Shown here piece by piece: positions 54,886 to 64,000 of a DNA stretch of 64,000 bases (position 1 is the first letter of the stretch; the number at the start of each line of letters is the position of its first letter). The notes below the pieces were generated by a model. The model was not told the origin of the DNA, ran no database searches, and worked only from the letters and a program-made list of their open reading frames with translations. Both the position numbers and the translations under genes were made by a program. The stretch is from Pectobacterium actinidiae (GTDB lineage Bacteria > Pseudomonadota > Gammaproteobacteria > Enterobacterales > Enterobacteriaceae), in the NCBI RefSeq assembly GCF_000803315.1, contig NZ_JRMH01000001.1, forward strand, positions 806,001 through 870,000, read 5' to 3'.

Positions 54886-54990
54886 TTAATTCTGTCTCTC
54901 GATGAACGATTTTATCGTGATAATGATTGTTATGTGATCTGTATTGCATGTTTTTTCTTCATTTATCGCTATCTTCCTTCTGTTTATGAA

Positions 54991-55004
54991 TGTTAGCGCA
55001 ATCA
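54991..55004. promoter_or_regulatory. Candidate LacI-family operator 2
   Basis: TGTTAGCGCAATCA matches operator 1 at 11 of 14 positions, including the whole right half. It ends 16 bp before the dehydratase ATG, so binding would block transcription or initiation. Centres are 119 bp apart, which would allow looping. Confidence 0.5.
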
Positions 55005-55020
55005 TTTTACGAGGTGAGAC

Positions 55021-56217
55021 ATGACAATCAGTGCAAATTCAGCGGCAGTTAGCTATGCAAAAGTCACGAACGTCAGAACGGCTGCCGAGTCGGGCGATCG
55101 AATTGAATGGGTAAAACTCTCTCTGGTGTTTTTGCCGCTGGCAACGCCAGTTAGCGATGCGAAGGTCCTGACCGGAAGGCAAAAACCGCTGACCGAAGTC
55201 GCCATTATTTTTGCCGAAATCCGCAGTCGTGATGGGTTTGAAGGCGTGGGGTTCAGCTACTCCAAGCGGGCGGGTGGACAGGGTATTTATGCCCACGCGA
55301 AAGAGATTGCCGATAACCTGCTGGGCGAAGATCCGAACGATATCGATAAGATCTATACCAAGCTGCTGTGGGCTGGTGCATCGGTTGGCCGCAGTGGAAT
55401 GGCGGTGCAGGCGATTTCTCCGCTCGATATTGCGCTGTGGGACATGAAAGCCAAGCGTGCAGGCCTGCCCCTGTCTAAGCTGTTGGGCTCACACCGTGAT
55501 TCTGTGCAATGTTACAACACCTCCGGTGGCTTCCTGCATACGCCATTGGATCAGGTATTAAAAAATGTCGTGATCTCCCGTGAAAGCGGTATCGGTGGGA
55601 TCAAACTAAAAGTCGGACAGCCGAATACGGCGGAAGATATCCGTCGTCTCACGGCGGTGCGCGAAGCACTGGGAGAGGATTTCCCGCTGATGGTGGATGC
55701 CAATCAGCAGTGGGATCGCGAAACGGCGATTCGGATGGGGAGAAAGATGGAAGCCTTTAACCTGATCTGGATTGAAGAGCCGCTGGATGCCTACGATGTG
55801 GAAGGCCACGCGGCGCTGACGGCCGCGCTGGATACGCCGATTGCCACTGGCGAGATGCTGACCAGTTTTCGCGAGCATGAACAGCTCATCCTCGGTAACG
55901 CCAGTGATTTCGTCCAGCCGGATGCGCCGCGCGTGGGCGGGATTTCACCTTTCCTGAAAATTATGGATTTGGCCGCGAAGCATGGCCGTAAACTGGCACC
56001 GCATTTTGCGATGGAAGTACATTTGCATCTGGCTGCGGCCTATCCGATTGAACCCTGGCTGGAACATTTCGAGTGGCTGAATCCGCTGTTCAACGAGCAG
56101 CTAGAACTGCGTGATGGGCGCATGTGGGTATCCGATCGTCTGGGGCTAGGATTTACGCTGAGCGAACAGGCAAGGAAGTGGACAATATTAAGCTGTGAAT
56201 TTGGCAAGCAGCCATAA
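55021..56217 (+). CDS. L-talarate/galactarate dehydratase (enolase superfamily)
   Basis: A 398-residue mandelate-racemase-subgroup enzyme. The K-x-K motif is Lys195-Leu-Lys197 in GGIKLKVG and the catalytic His is His328 in PHFAMEVH, the same numbers as Salmonella TalrD/GalrD. Metal ligands are in MVDANQQW (Asp), IEEPLDAYD (Glu) and GEMLTSF (Glu). It should dehydrate L-talarate or meso-galactarate to 5-keto-4-deoxyglucarate. Plant galacturonate-derived acids are plausible substrates for a soft-rot bacterium. GAGGTGAG precedes the ATG. No transporter or downstream pathway gene is adjacent. Confidence 0.9.
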   Translation: MTISANSAAVSYAKVTNVRTAAESGDRIEWVKLSLVFLPLATPVSDAKVLTGRQKPLTEVAIIFAEIRSRDGFEGVGFSYSKRAGGQGIYAHAKEIADNLLGEDPNDIDKIYTKLLWAGASVGRSGMAVQAISPLDIALWDMKAKRAGLPLSKLLGSHRDSVQCYNTSGGFLHTPLDQVLKNVVISRESGIGGIKLKVGQPNTAEDIRRLTAVREALGEDFPLMVDANQQWDRETAIRMGRKMEAFNLIWIEEPLDAYDVEGHAALTAALDTPIATGEMLTSFREHEQLILGNASDFVQPDAPRVGGISPFLKIMDLAAKHGRKLAPHFAMEVHLHLAAAYPIEPWLEHFEWLNPLFNEQLELRDGRMWVSDRLGLGFTLSEQARKWTILSCEFGKQP

Positions 56218-56231
56218 GCGGATGAAAGATT

Positions 56232-56255
56232 GTGGCCGACTTTAGGGTCGGCCAC
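56232..56255. terminator. Hairpin between the dehydratase gene and argA
   Basis: GTGGCCGAC-TTTAGG-GTCGGCCAC is a perfect 9-bp stem between two convergent genes. There is no T-run, so it may stabilise 3' ends or terminate weakly. Confidence 0.55.
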
Positions 56256-56280
56256 GAGAAGCGTTATCGAGTGGAATAAC

Positions 56281-57606
56281 TCAGAGGTCTAGCACCAGAA
56301 TCTTCGATCGACGCTGGTAGTTGTACAGCGCCTGCTTTTTCTTCGGCAGCATTTCCACTTCGGCGGGTAAAAAGCCGCGCTCCTGGAACCAGTGGATGCT
56401 GTGCGTCGTCAGTACAAACAGCTTTTGCAAACCCTGCTGACGAGCCTGAGCAGCAACGCGTAGTAACAGCATATCGCCGCGTGATGAGCTGCGGTAATCC
56501 GGGTGAACCGCGACGCAGGCCATTTCGCCAATGCTCTCTTCCGGGAACGGATAAAGCGCAGCGCAGGCGATAGTCAGGTTATCGCGTACCACAACAGTGA
56601 ATTTGTCGATCTCCATTTCCAACTGCTCGCGCGAGCGTCTGACCAGAATGCCTTGTTCTTCCAGCGGGCGAATCAGCTCCAGAATACCACCAATGTCATT
56701 GATGGTCGCACGGCGAACCTGCTCGGCGCTTTCCATCACGATCTGCGTACCGATTCCGTCGCGTGAGAACAGTTCTTGCAACAGCGCGCCGTCGTCCTGA
56801 TAGCTGATCAGGTGGCTACGGCGCACGCCACTACGGCAGGCCTTGACCGCACCGCGCAGGAATCGGACGGTACCCGAATGGTAATCACCAGACTGTTCCA
56901 GAGCATCAATACGCTGCTGTGCATCGTCAGGGAACAGCTCGGAAATGATGTTGCCATCTTCATTGGTCACGCCCTGTGAGGAGCAGAAACCGATCATCTT
57001 CTCTGCTTTCAGCTTAATCGCGAGCTGGGTCGCGACTTCTTCCGAGGTTAAATTGAAACTTTCACCGGTGACTGAAACTGCAACCGGACCGAGCAGCACA
57101 ATCGCACCGCTATTCAGCTGGCGGTGAACGGCTTCTTCATCAATACGGCGGATACGGCCGCTGTGGCAGTAGTCCACACCGTCATCAACGCCAAGCGGCT
57201 GCGCGATAATAAAGTTACCGCTGACGACATTAATGTGGGCACCTTGCAGCGGCGTGTTGTTCAGGCTCATCGACAGCCGAGCGGTGATGTCCAGCTGTAG
57301 CATTCCCGCCGCCTGCTTGACTAGCTCCAGCGTGGCGCTGTCGGTGATACGGGTGTTTTTATGGTAGTGAGGCTCGTAGTGATGTGTTGTCAGGTTGGCA
57401 TCGATCTGAGGACGAGCGCCATAAACGACCACCAGCTTGATCCCCAGACTGTGCAGCAGCCCGATATCATTTACGATGCTAGAGAAGTTGGCATGTTCAA
57501 TGGCTTCGCCACCCAACATGATGACAAACGTTTTGCCACGGTGGGCATTGATATAGGGAACTGAATGGCGGAAGCCCTGAACCAGTTCTGTACTCCGTTC
57601 CTTCAC
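56281..57606 (-). CDS. argA: N-acetylglutamate synthase
   Basis: Acetylates glutamate in the first step of arginine synthesis and is feedback-inhibited by arginine. The 441-residue protein has an N-terminal amino-acid-kinase-like domain ([28 protein letters not shown]) and a C-terminal GNAT domain ([29 protein letters not shown]). The start is GTG 57606 with AGAGGG upstream, giving [20 protein letters not shown] as in E. coli; an ATG six codons earlier is less likely. Confidence 0.96.
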   Translation of the reverse strand: MKERSTELVQGFRHSVPYINAHRGKTFVIMLGGEAIEHANFSSIVNDIGLLHSLGIKLVVVYGARPQIDANLTTHHYEPHYHKNTRITDSATLELVKQAAGMLQLDITARLSMSLNNTPLQGAHINVVSGNFIIAQPLGVDDGVDYCHSGRIRRIDEEAVHRQLNSGAIVLLGPVAVSVTGESFNLTSEEVATQLAIKLKAEKMIGFCSSQGVTNEDGNIISELFPDDAQQRIDALEQSGDYHSGTVRFLRGAVKACRSGVRRSHLISYQDDGALLQELFSRDGIGTQIVMESAEQVRRATINDIGGILELIRPLEEQGILVRRSREQLEMEIDKFTVVVRDNLTIACAALYPFPEESIGEMACVAVHPDYRSSSRGDMLLLRVAAQARQQGLQKLFVLTTHSIHWFQERGFLPAEVEMLPKKKQALYNYQRRSKILVLDL

Positions 57607-57720
57607 TGCGAGCCCTCTTTGCATTTTTATTCGTAATTTATGTATTTTTATTCTTTATGGCGTAAAAGGCAAGAGGAAGTATTAACCAGAAAAGTCAGGA
57701 TTCTGTTTCATCTTGCTACC

Positions 57721-57916
57721 ATGCCCTAAATAATTCGAGTTGCGTGAAGGCGGCAACCGCGCGAATCCCCAGGAGTTTACATAAGTAAGTGACTGGGGTG
57801 AGCAAGGACAAATTGGCTAAGCCATTTGAACGCCGTTTACGGCGGCCCTTCAGGGCGAGGCTCAGAGAGGAGCCGAGTATTGCCAACGTACATGCGGCTT
57901 GAAGTATGACGGGTAT
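57721..57916. repeat. Dispersed enterobacterial intergenic repeat (MITE-like, 196 bp)
   Basis: The ends form imperfect inverted repeats: ATGCCCTAAATAATTCGAGT on the left and GGCTTGAAGTATGACGGGTAT on the right. Internal blocks GGCGGCAACCGCGCGAATCC and GTGACTGGGGTGAGCAAGGA are characteristic of a repeat scattered through Pectobacterium, Yersinia and relatives. It fills most of the argA-amiC spacer. A half copy occurs at 36415-36452. Confidence 0.8.
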
Positions 57917-58058
57917 GAATAGGATTTTTGCATGACAGCGTGGGACAGATTCGTTAAAGTTTTTGACAATTTTCATCTTTATTCACTTTTTAATTGCCTA
58001 TTAGTGCATTCGCAACACACCAATGCAGGATAGTGCACAGCAATCAGATCGGAGTGTC

Positions 58059-59303
58059 ATGTCTCATTCGAATCATCATTTGACTCGACGGCGTCTATTA
58101 CAAACCGCAGCAGCAACCTGGCTGTTAAGCGTAAGTGGTGTAGGGATAGCGGCGACGACGCAGGTCGTTGCGGTGCGCGTCTGGCCGTCTTCTGCCTATA
58201 CCCGCGTTACGCTGGAATCCAATCACCCGCTGAAATATAAACAGTTTAGTCTGAGTAATCCTGAACGCATCGTGGTGGATATCGAAAATGTTCATCTGAA
58301 CAGCGTATTGAAGGAGATAGCCAGCCAGTTTACGTCAGATAACGATCCGCTGATTAAAGAAGCGCGTATCGGACAGTTTGATAAAACCACGGTGCGTTTG
58401 GTGTTGGAGCTCAAGCAACAGGCGACGACCAAAGTCTTTACGCTGGGGCCAGTGGCCGAATTCAAGCACCGGCTGGTACTGGATTTGTATCCTGCCGCAG
58501 GGCGCTACGACAACGAAGACGATCCGCTGCTGGCGCTGCTGGAGGATTACAACAAAGGCGATCTGGAACGTACGTTACCGGCAGAAGCACCGAAAGCTGG
58601 GAAAGCAGGGCGGGATCGTCCGCTGATTATTATGCTCGATCCCGGCCACGGCGGTGAAGATCCCGGTGCGATTGGCAAGAATAAAACGCGCGAGAAAGAC
58701 ATCGTGCTGCAAATCGCTCGTCGCCTGCGCAAGCTGATCGATAATGAATCCAACATGAAAGCGTATATGACGCGTAATGAAGATGTGTTCATTCCGCTGC
58801 GCGTGCGGGTAGCGAAAGCGCGCAAGCAGCGTGCCGATCTGTTCATTTCGATTCATGCGGATGCGTTTACCAATCGATCGGCAAGAGGATCCTCGGTTTT
58901 TGCACTGTCGAAGAAAGGGGCAACCAGTACCGCTGCCAGATTTCTGGCGGAGACCCAGAATGAATCGGATTTGATTGGTGGCGTGAGCATGAGCGGCGAT
59001 CGCTATCTGGATCACACCATGTTCGATCTGGTGCAGACCGCGACGATTAGCGACAGCCTGAAGTTTGGTAAAGAGATCCTGACCCGGCTGGGTAGGGTGA
59101 ATCGTCTGCATAAAAACAGTGTCGATCAGGCCGGATTTGCGGTACTGAAAGCGCCGGATATTCCGTCTGTTCTGGTTGAGACGGCATTTATCAGCAATCT
59201 GGAAGAAGAGCGTAAGCTGCGCACCAGCCATTTCCAGCAGCAAATTGCGGAATCCATTTTTGCTGGAATTAAGGCCTACTTTGCCAGTCAGGCTGAGCGA
59301 TAG
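58059..59303 (+). CDS. amiC: N-acetylmuramoyl-L-alanine amidase AmiC (Tat-exported)
   Basis: Cleaves the lactyl-peptide bond of septal peptidoglycan for daughter-cell separation; activated by NlpD. The 414-residue protein starts [20 protein letters not shown], a twin-arginine signal (TRRRLLQ). The AMIN domain (about 35-140) targets the septum. The amidase_3 domain carries zinc ligands in [11 protein letters not shown], in [13 protein letters not shown], and the catalytic Glu in [13 protein letters not shown] 58059 has GGAG upstream and matches E. coli; an upstream ATG at 58023 is rejected. Confidence 0.96.
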   Translation: MSHSNHHLTRRRLLQTAAATWLLSVSGVGIAATTQVVAVRVWPSSAYTRVTLESNHPLKYKQFSLSNPERIVVDIENVHLNSVLKEIASQFTSDNDPLIKEARIGQFDKTTVRLVLELKQQATTKVFTLGPVAEFKHRLVLDLYPAAGRYDNEDDPLLALLEDYNKGDLERTLPAEAPKAGKAGRDRPLIIMLDPGHGGEDPGAIGKNKTREKDIVLQIARRLRKLIDNESNMKAYMTRNEDVFIPLRVRVAKARKQRADLFISIHADAFTNRSARGSSVFALSKKGATSTAARFLAETQNESDLIGGVSMSGDRYLDHTMFDLVQTATISDSLKFGKEILTRLGRVNRLHKNSVDQAGFAVLKAPDIPSVLVETAFISNLEEERKLRTSHFQQQIAESIFAGIKAYFASQAER

Positions 59304-59407
59304 TTGATGTTGCACGATAACCGCGTCTTACTGGCGCGGTTCAGAGGGAATCAATAAGTCTGGAGTGCGCGTAGGAACTGCATAGAAAATAGGTGGCGCA
59401 GAAAAAC

Positions 59408-59436
59408 AAAAAAGCACCCGTTAAGGTGCTTTTTCG
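59408..59436. terminator. Bidirectional terminator between amiC and the tRNA-fMet operon
   Basis: AAAAGCACC and GGTGCTTTT pair around CGTTAA, with an A-run before and a T-run after, so it can end amiC from the left and the tRNA transcript from the right. Confidence 0.88.
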
Positions 59437-59456
59437 CTATCAGATATAGTTTTAGT

Positions 59457-59533
<77 letters not shown>

Positions 59534-59581
59534 TCCGTAATAACTAATCTTCACTGCTTTTGATGGACGACTCACATCAAT

Positions 59582-59658
<77 letters not shown>

Positions 59659-59713
59659 TCCGTGTGACTTATTTTACTACCTTTACTTCTTTTGATGGAC
59701 GACACACATCAAT

Positions 59714-59790
<77 letters not shown>

Positions 59791-59803
59791 TCCGTGGATG
59801 CGC

Positions 59804-59831
59804 ACTATACTCTCCATGAGCATTGATGCAA
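59804..59831 (-). promoter_or_regulatory. Promoter of the tRNA-fMet operon
   Basis: On the minus strand TTGCAT (59826-59831) and TATAGT (59804-59809) are 16 bp apart, followed by a GCGC discriminator and then the first tRNA. Confidence 0.75.
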
Positions 59832-60062
59832 CCTATTTCTATAAAAAGCGCGGTATTGGGTTGTCAGGTGATTGATTTACCACCTGATAGGTTGTTTTGT
59901 GACCGCAATGGTAGTGGTAAGCAGAACCCGTGACTTTTGTTACGCCGCCTACCGAACAGTACACGCTTGATCCGTGGATTTATATGCTGTCCCATTCCTT
60001 TCTCGATAGCCGTTTGTTATCGTTCGACGGTAAATTTTTTGATGTAAAAAGCGAGCGCAAAG

Positions 60063-61193
60063 ATGAAGGGACGGTGGGGAAAATACGTGCTGACCGCAGT
60101 GGTCATTGCCATTCTGGCGGGGTGCCAATCCAGGCCAACCGATCGCGGGCAGCAATATAAAGATGGTCACCTCAACCAGCCTCTGGAATTGGTGAATGAA
60201 CCTAATGCCAAAGGAAAACCGGTCAACGCACGGGATTTTATGACTCAGGTTTCTGAAATCCGGTCAGCGTCACCTAATCTGTATTCGCGCAATAATACGA
60301 CCTTTCAGGCGATTGAAAACTGGATGATGTCAGGCGCGGATACCCGTGAGCTGAGCAAGTTTGGTTTGAGCGCCTGGCAGATGGAAGGCGTCGATAACTT
60401 TGGTAACGTGCAGTTCACTGGTTATTACACGCCGGTGTTGCAGGCGCGCCACACCCGTCAGGGTGAATTCCGCCATCCTTTATATGCTATGCCGTCAAGG
60501 GGCAAAAATAATCGTCGGCTACCGGATCGTGCCGGCATTTATTCTGGTGCGTTGGATGAGAGACTGGTTCTTGCCTGGACTAATTCGCTGGTCGATAACT
60601 TCATGATGGAAGTGCAGGGCAGCGCCTATATTGATTTTGGCGATGGACGCCCGCTGACGTTCTTCGGCTACGCTGGCAAAAACGGCCATGCCTACCGCAG
60701 TATTGGTAAGGTGCTGATCGATCGTGGTGAAGTCGCGCGTGAAGATATGTCTATGCAGGCCATCCGCAAGTGGGCGGAGCAGCACACCGAATATGAAGTG
60801 CGTGAACTGTTCGAGCAGAATCCTTCCTTTGTGTTCTTTAAACCCATGATGTCTGCGCCCGTCAAAGGGGCTAGCGCCGTGCCGCTGGTGGCGAAAGCCT
60901 CCGTTGCCTCTGACCGTTCGTTGATCCCGGCTGGTACGGCTCTGTTAATGGAAGTGCCGCTGTTGGATAACGTAGGTAAATTCACCGGCAAGTATGAAAT
61001 GCGCCTGATGATTGCGCTGGATGTCGGCGGGGCGATTAAAGGCCAGCACTTCGATATGTATCAGGGCATTGGGCCCGATGCAGGGCACTCGGCAGGTTTT
61101 TATAACCACTATGGCCGGGTCTGGGTTTTAAGGGACGCGCAAGGCAGCATGGCCAACGGTTCGGGTTCTTCATTGCTGGTTAATTATCAATAA
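60063..61193 (+). CDS. mltA: Membrane-bound lytic murein transglycosylase A
   Basis: An outer-membrane lipoprotein that cleaves peptidoglycan glycan strands, forming 1,6-anhydro ends. The 376-residue protein starts MKGRWGKYVLTAVVIAILAGC with lipobox LAGC. GYYTPVLQARHTRQGEFRHPLY and VQGSAYIDFGDG are MltA-domain blocks; the catalytic Asp lies in MIALDVGGAIKGQHFDMYQG of the 3D domain. It lies upstream-adjacent to the tRNA-fMet cluster as in E. coli. Confidence 0.97.
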   Translation: MKGRWGKYVLTAVVIAILAGCQSRPTDRGQQYKDGHLNQPLELVNEPNAKGKPVNARDFMTQVSEIRSASPNLYSRNNTTFQAIENWMMSGADTRELSKFGLSAWQMEGVDNFGNVQFTGYYTPVLQARHTRQGEFRHPLYAMPSRGKNNRRLPDRAGIYSGALDERLVLAWTNSLVDNFMMEVQGSAYIDFGDGRPLTFFGYAGKNGHAYRSIGKVLIDRGEVAREDMSMQAIRKWAEQHTEYEVRELFEQNPSFVFFKPMMSAPVKGASAVPLVAKASVASDRSLIPAGTALLMEVPLLDNVGKFTGKYEMRLMIALDVGGAIKGQHFDMYQGIGPDAGHSAGFYNHYGRVWVLRDAQGSMANGSGSSLLVNYQ

Positions 61194-61217
61194 AATTGAT
61201 TTTTCTCTGAGGTTGTC

Positions 61218-63476
61218 ATGGCCATTAAACGTTATCCACATCTTGCGCACTGGGGCGCGTTTACCGCGGTGGTTGAGGACGGCAAGCTGATTCGATGCGA
61301 ACCGTTTGCTGACGATCCGGCACCGTCTGCCATGCTCGATTCCATCGTACCGCTGGTGTATTCGGACCGACGTATTCGCCGACCTTCGGTGCGTCGCTCC
61401 TGGCTTAAGAAACGCGAAAACAGCGACAGAACGCTACGCGGCCGGGAGGACTTTGTTGAGGTTGATTGGGACGTCGCGCTCGATCTGGTTGCGCAAGAGA
61501 ATCGCCGCATTCGCGATCGCTACGGTGCGGACGGCATGTTTGCCGGCTCCTACGGTTGGTCATCTGCCGGGCGCTATCACCATGCGCGTTCTCAGGTTCG
61601 ACGCTTCTATTTCTCCGGCGGCGGCGCGGTCGATCAGCAGGGCAATTACAGCTGGGGCGCGGCGCAATTCTTCCTGCCGTACGTGATTGGCACCTTCCAC
61701 CCGCTGACGGGAAAGGTAACTGAATGGCGCAGCGTCGCCGAGCACTGTGATATTTTCCTCGCGTTTGGCGGTCTGGCGCTGAAAAACGCACAGGTGGCCT
61801 CCGGCGGTGCCGGACACCATACACTTAAACCCGCGTTGGAAGCGCTGGTGGCGAAAGGGATTCCGGTCATTAACATCAGCCCGATGCGCGATGACTGCCC
61901 TGAATTTGTGAATGCCGAGTGGATTCCTATCCGCCCGAATACCGATGTCGCCCTGATGCTGGCACTGGGTTATGAAATTCAGCGCTTGGGTGCCGACGAT
62001 AAAGATTTCTTGCAACGCTACTGCGTGGGCTACGAGCAACTGAGCGACTACTTGCATGGTCGCGGCGACGGTGTCGTGAAAACGCCCGAATGGGCCAGCG
62101 ACATCACGGGTATTCCTGCCGAGCGCATCCGACGTCTGGCGCAGCAGTTGATCGGTGTTCGCAGCTTTATTACCTGTTCTTACTCCGTACAGCGTGCACA
62201 CCGCGGCGAACAGCCCTATTGGATGATGATTGCGCTGTCTTCAATGCTGGGGCAAGTGGGGCTACCGGGTGGGGGATTCTCCTTCGGCCACGGTTCGATG
62301 AACAGCGTCGGCAACGAGCGTATTTCAACGCCTGCGCCCGCTTCTCCGTCAACCCCGAACGCGGGACAGGCGATCCCTGTGGCACGTATCGCCGATATGC
62401 TACTGCATCCGGGAGCGCCTTATACCTTTCAGGGCGAAACCCATACTTATCCCGATATTCATCTGATTCACTGGGCGGGCGGTAATCCGTTCCATCATCA
62501 CCAGCAGTTGAACCGTCTGGTGGACGGCTGGCGTAAGCCGGATACGGTGATTGTGCAGGATATCGTCTGGACGCCCGCAGCGCAGATGGCGGACATCGTT
62601 CTGCCCGTCACCACCACGCTGGAGCGTAATGATATTGGCGGGTCGTCTCGCGATCGTTTTATCTTTGCTATGCATCAGGCGATTGCGCCGCAGCATCAGG
62701 CGCGTAATGACGTGGATATCTTCATCGAGCTGGCGGAACGTCTGGGCTATGGTGACATATTCACGCAAAATCGCAGCGAGCAGCAATGGCTTGAACACCT
62801 TTATGATGAGTGTCGTTCAAGGCAACGAGATGCCGCTGATAACTGGCCGTCATTTGAGGCGTTTTGGCAGCAGGGACATGTCGAAATCCCGATGGATGAA
62901 AAACCGTTTGTGTTCTTTGAGGACTTCCGCCGCGACCCGCAGCAGCATGCGCTGAGTACGCCAAGCGGTAAAATTGAACTGTTTAGCTCTGCCATCGCTA
63001 GTTATGGCTATGCCGATTTTGCGCCGCATCCTGAATGGCAGCCTCCCGTTGAATGGTTGGGAGCCAAAAGCACGGAAGAATGGCCGCTGCACTTTATTTC
63101 CATTCAGCCGTCTGACCGTTTGCACAGCCAACTGGCCGCTACGCCGCAGGTTGCCGCGAATAAGACCGCAGGAAAAGAGACGCTGTACATGCACCCGCAG
63201 GATGCCGCTGCGCGGGATATTACCGATCGCTCTCAGGTGGAAGTCAGAAACGCGCGTGGCCGTATTCTGGCGGGCGTACAGATTACCGACGGCGTCACAC
63301 CGGGTGTGGTGATTATGTCTACCGGTGCCTGGTTTGAGCCCGGCTTCGGCCAGAAAACGTGGCATCCGGTTGAGCAATCAGGAAATGCGAATGTCCTGAC
63401 GCTGGATATCGGCACCTCACCGCTGACGCAAGGACCAAACGCTATGAGCTGTCTGGTAGATGTGGTGCGGGTTTAG
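61218..63476 (+). CDS. BisC/TorZ-like molybdopterin S/N-oxide reductase, cytoplasmic
   Basis: A 752-residue Mo-bisMGD oxidoreductase of the DMSO-reductase family. FAGSYGWSSAGR near residue 113 supplies the Ser ligand to molybdenum, as in biotin sulfoxide and TMAO reductases. MGD-binding blocks include GTFHPLTGKVTEW, NISPMRDDC, MLGQVGLPGGGFSFGHGSMN and HWAGGNPFHHHQ. There is no N-terminal [4Fe-4S] Cys motif and no Tat or Sec signal, so it should act in the cytoplasm with an unknown donor. It begins 24 bp after mltA, an insertion relative to E. coli. The substrate may be biotin or methionine sulfoxide or an N-oxide. Confidence 0.85.
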   Translation: MAIKRYPHLAHWGAFTAVVEDGKLIRCEPFADDPAPSAMLDSIVPLVYSDRRIRRPSVRRSWLKKRENSDRTLRGREDFVEVDWDVALDLVAQENRRIRDRYGADGMFAGSYGWSSAGRYHHARSQVRRFYFSGGGAVDQQGNYSWGAAQFFLPYVIGTFHPLTGKVTEWRSVAEHCDIFLAFGGLALKNAQVASGGAGHHTLKPALEALVAKGIPVINISPMRDDCPEFVNAEWIPIRPNTDVALMLALGYEIQRLGADDKDFLQRYCVGYEQLSDYLHGRGDGVVKTPEWASDITGIPAERIRRLAQQLIGVRSFITCSYSVQRAHRGEQPYWMMIALSSMLGQVGLPGGGFSFGHGSMNSVGNERISTPAPASPSTPNAGQAIPVARIADMLLHPGAPYTFQGETHTYPDIHLIHWAGGNPFHHHQQLNRLVDGWRKPDTVIVQDIVWTPAAQMADIVLPVTTTLERNDIGGSSRDRFIFAMHQAIAPQHQARNDVDIFIELAERLGYGDIFTQNRSEQQWLEHLYDECRSRQRDAADNWPSFEAFWQQGHVEIPMDEKPFVFFEDFRRDPQQHALSTPSGKIELFSSAIASYGYADFAPHPEWQPPVEWLGAKSTEEWPLHFISIQPSDRLHSQLAATPQVAANKTAGKETLYMHPQDAAARDITDRSQVEVRNARGRILAGVQITDGVTPGVVIMSTGAWFEPGFGQKTWHPVEQSGNANVLTLDIGTSPLTQGPNAMSCLVDVVRV

Positions 63477-63544
63477 CGCTATCCTGAGCCGATTTTTCTC
63501 GCTGTTTTATTTTCCTGTGATTTTGTTTTCGTAAGGTTGGTTGA

Positions 63545-64000
63545 ATGAGTACGCAATTATCCGAAGCCTATTTGCAACGCTTCGGCGGCACCGCGCGGTT
63601 ATATGGTCAACAGGCGCTGGCGCTGTTTTCTCAGGCTCACGTTTGCGTGATTGGCATTGGTGGCGTCGGCTCCTGGGCGGCGGAGGCGTTGGCACGTACC
63701 GGCATTGGCGCGATCACGTTGATCGATATGGATGATGTGTGTGTCAGTAACACCAACCGGCAGATCCACGCGCTGCGCCAGCACACTGGGCAGTCGAAGA
63801 CGGAAGTGATGGCTGAACGTATTCTGGCGATCAACCCGGAATGTAACGTCACCTGCGTAGATGATTTCATCAGCGCGGAAAACGTGGCCGAGCTGCTCGA
63901 CCAGAATTTCAGCTATGTGATTGACGCCATCGACAGCGTGCGTCCGAAGGCGGCTCTGCTCTCCTACTGTCGCCGCTATAAGATCCCGGTAGTAACCACG
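63545..64000 (+). CDS. tcdA: tRNA threonylcarbamoyladenosine dehydratase TcdA (3' end outside window)
   Basis: An E1-like enzyme that converts t6A37 of tRNA to cyclic ct6A with ATP. The 152 residues present include the nucleotide-binding VCVIGIGGVGSWAAEALARTGIG near 34-56, LIDMDDVCVSNTNRQIHAL (the D-x-V-x2-S-N-x-N-R-Q E1 signature) and VIDAIDSVRPKAAL. AAGG precedes the ATG. In E. coli it also neighbours mltA. The frame is open at the right edge. Confidence 0.95.
   Translation, partial: MSTQLSEAYLQRFGGTARLYGQQALALFSQAHVCVIGIGGVGSWAAEALARTGIGAITLIDMDDVCVSNTNRQIHALRQHTGQSKTEVMAERILAINPECNVTCVDDFISAENVAELLDQNFSYVIDAIDSVRPKAALLSYCRRYKIPVVTT

Noticed and set aside
61560..62201. 213-codon minus-strand frame
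   Set aside because: Antisense to the BisC-like gene, with no ribosome site or recognisable domain.

Overview
The window reads as a soft-rot enterobacterial chromosome, most likely Pectobacterium. From position 13.8 kb rightward the gene order is the classic enterobacterial backbone: pheV-speC, then mltC-yggX-mutY/trmB-yggL-yggN, then tas-ygdR-ygdQ-mutH-rppH-ptsP-lgt-thyA-ppdAB-ygdB-ppdC-recC-ptrA-recB-recD-argA-amiC-tRNA-fMet(x3)-mltA-tcdA. Key residues fall at E. coli numbering in several proteins (PtsP His356, ThyA Cys146, MutH D70/E77/K79). The left 13.7 kb is the end of a horizontally acquired island carrying a coronafacic acid (cfa) polyketide cluster. This arrangement resembles the HAI2 island of P. 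atrosepticum; the species is inferred from content, not proven.

Island (1-13.8 kb). On the minus strand, cfl, cfa1, cfa2, cfa3, cfa4, cfa5 and the start of the modular polyketide synthase cfa6 form one tight operon running off the left edge. By established coronafacic acid biochemistry, Cfa1-5 make a cyclopentenone-type starter, Cfa6 (and Cfa7, outside the window) extend it, and Cfl couples coronafacic acid to an amino acid to give a jasmonate mimic. A divergent AT-rich LysR regulator follows. Next come a truncated UvrD-like helicase gene, an intact IS3-family element without target duplication, and a P4-type integrase that has lost its last residues to the IS. The integrase lies just downstream of tRNA-Phe(GAA), the integration site.

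Backbone with accessory inserts (13.8-64 kb). speC has a long leader with several small ORFs. After ansP there is a poorly characterised module: an SDR-like protein lacking the catalytic Tyr and a TetR regulator, divergent from a Tm-1-like protein and a PEP-hydrolase-family TIM-barrel protein, with two matching inverted repeats in the shared intergenic region. A secreted alpha/beta hydrolase and a membrane AraC regulator follow. Three insertions interrupt otherwise E. coli-like order: an HTH/PIN toxin-antitoxin pair between thyA and ppdA, preceded by five 8-bp tandem repeats; a LacI regulator plus L-talarate/galactarate dehydratase between recD and argA, with two candidate operators; and a BisC-like molybdoenzyme between mltA and tcdA. 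Non-coding items include four tRNAs with visible promoters, several Rho-independent terminators, a 148-bp structured intergenic element after yggN, a 196-bp dispersed enterobacterial repeat with a half copy elsewhere, and a mutH-rppH spacer with two perfect DnaA boxes and a CRP-like site.

No CRISPR array, prophage or rRNA was seen. The most interesting points are the SDR/TetR/Tm-1 module and its operators, the speC leader ORFs, the 148-bp element and the rearranged island end.
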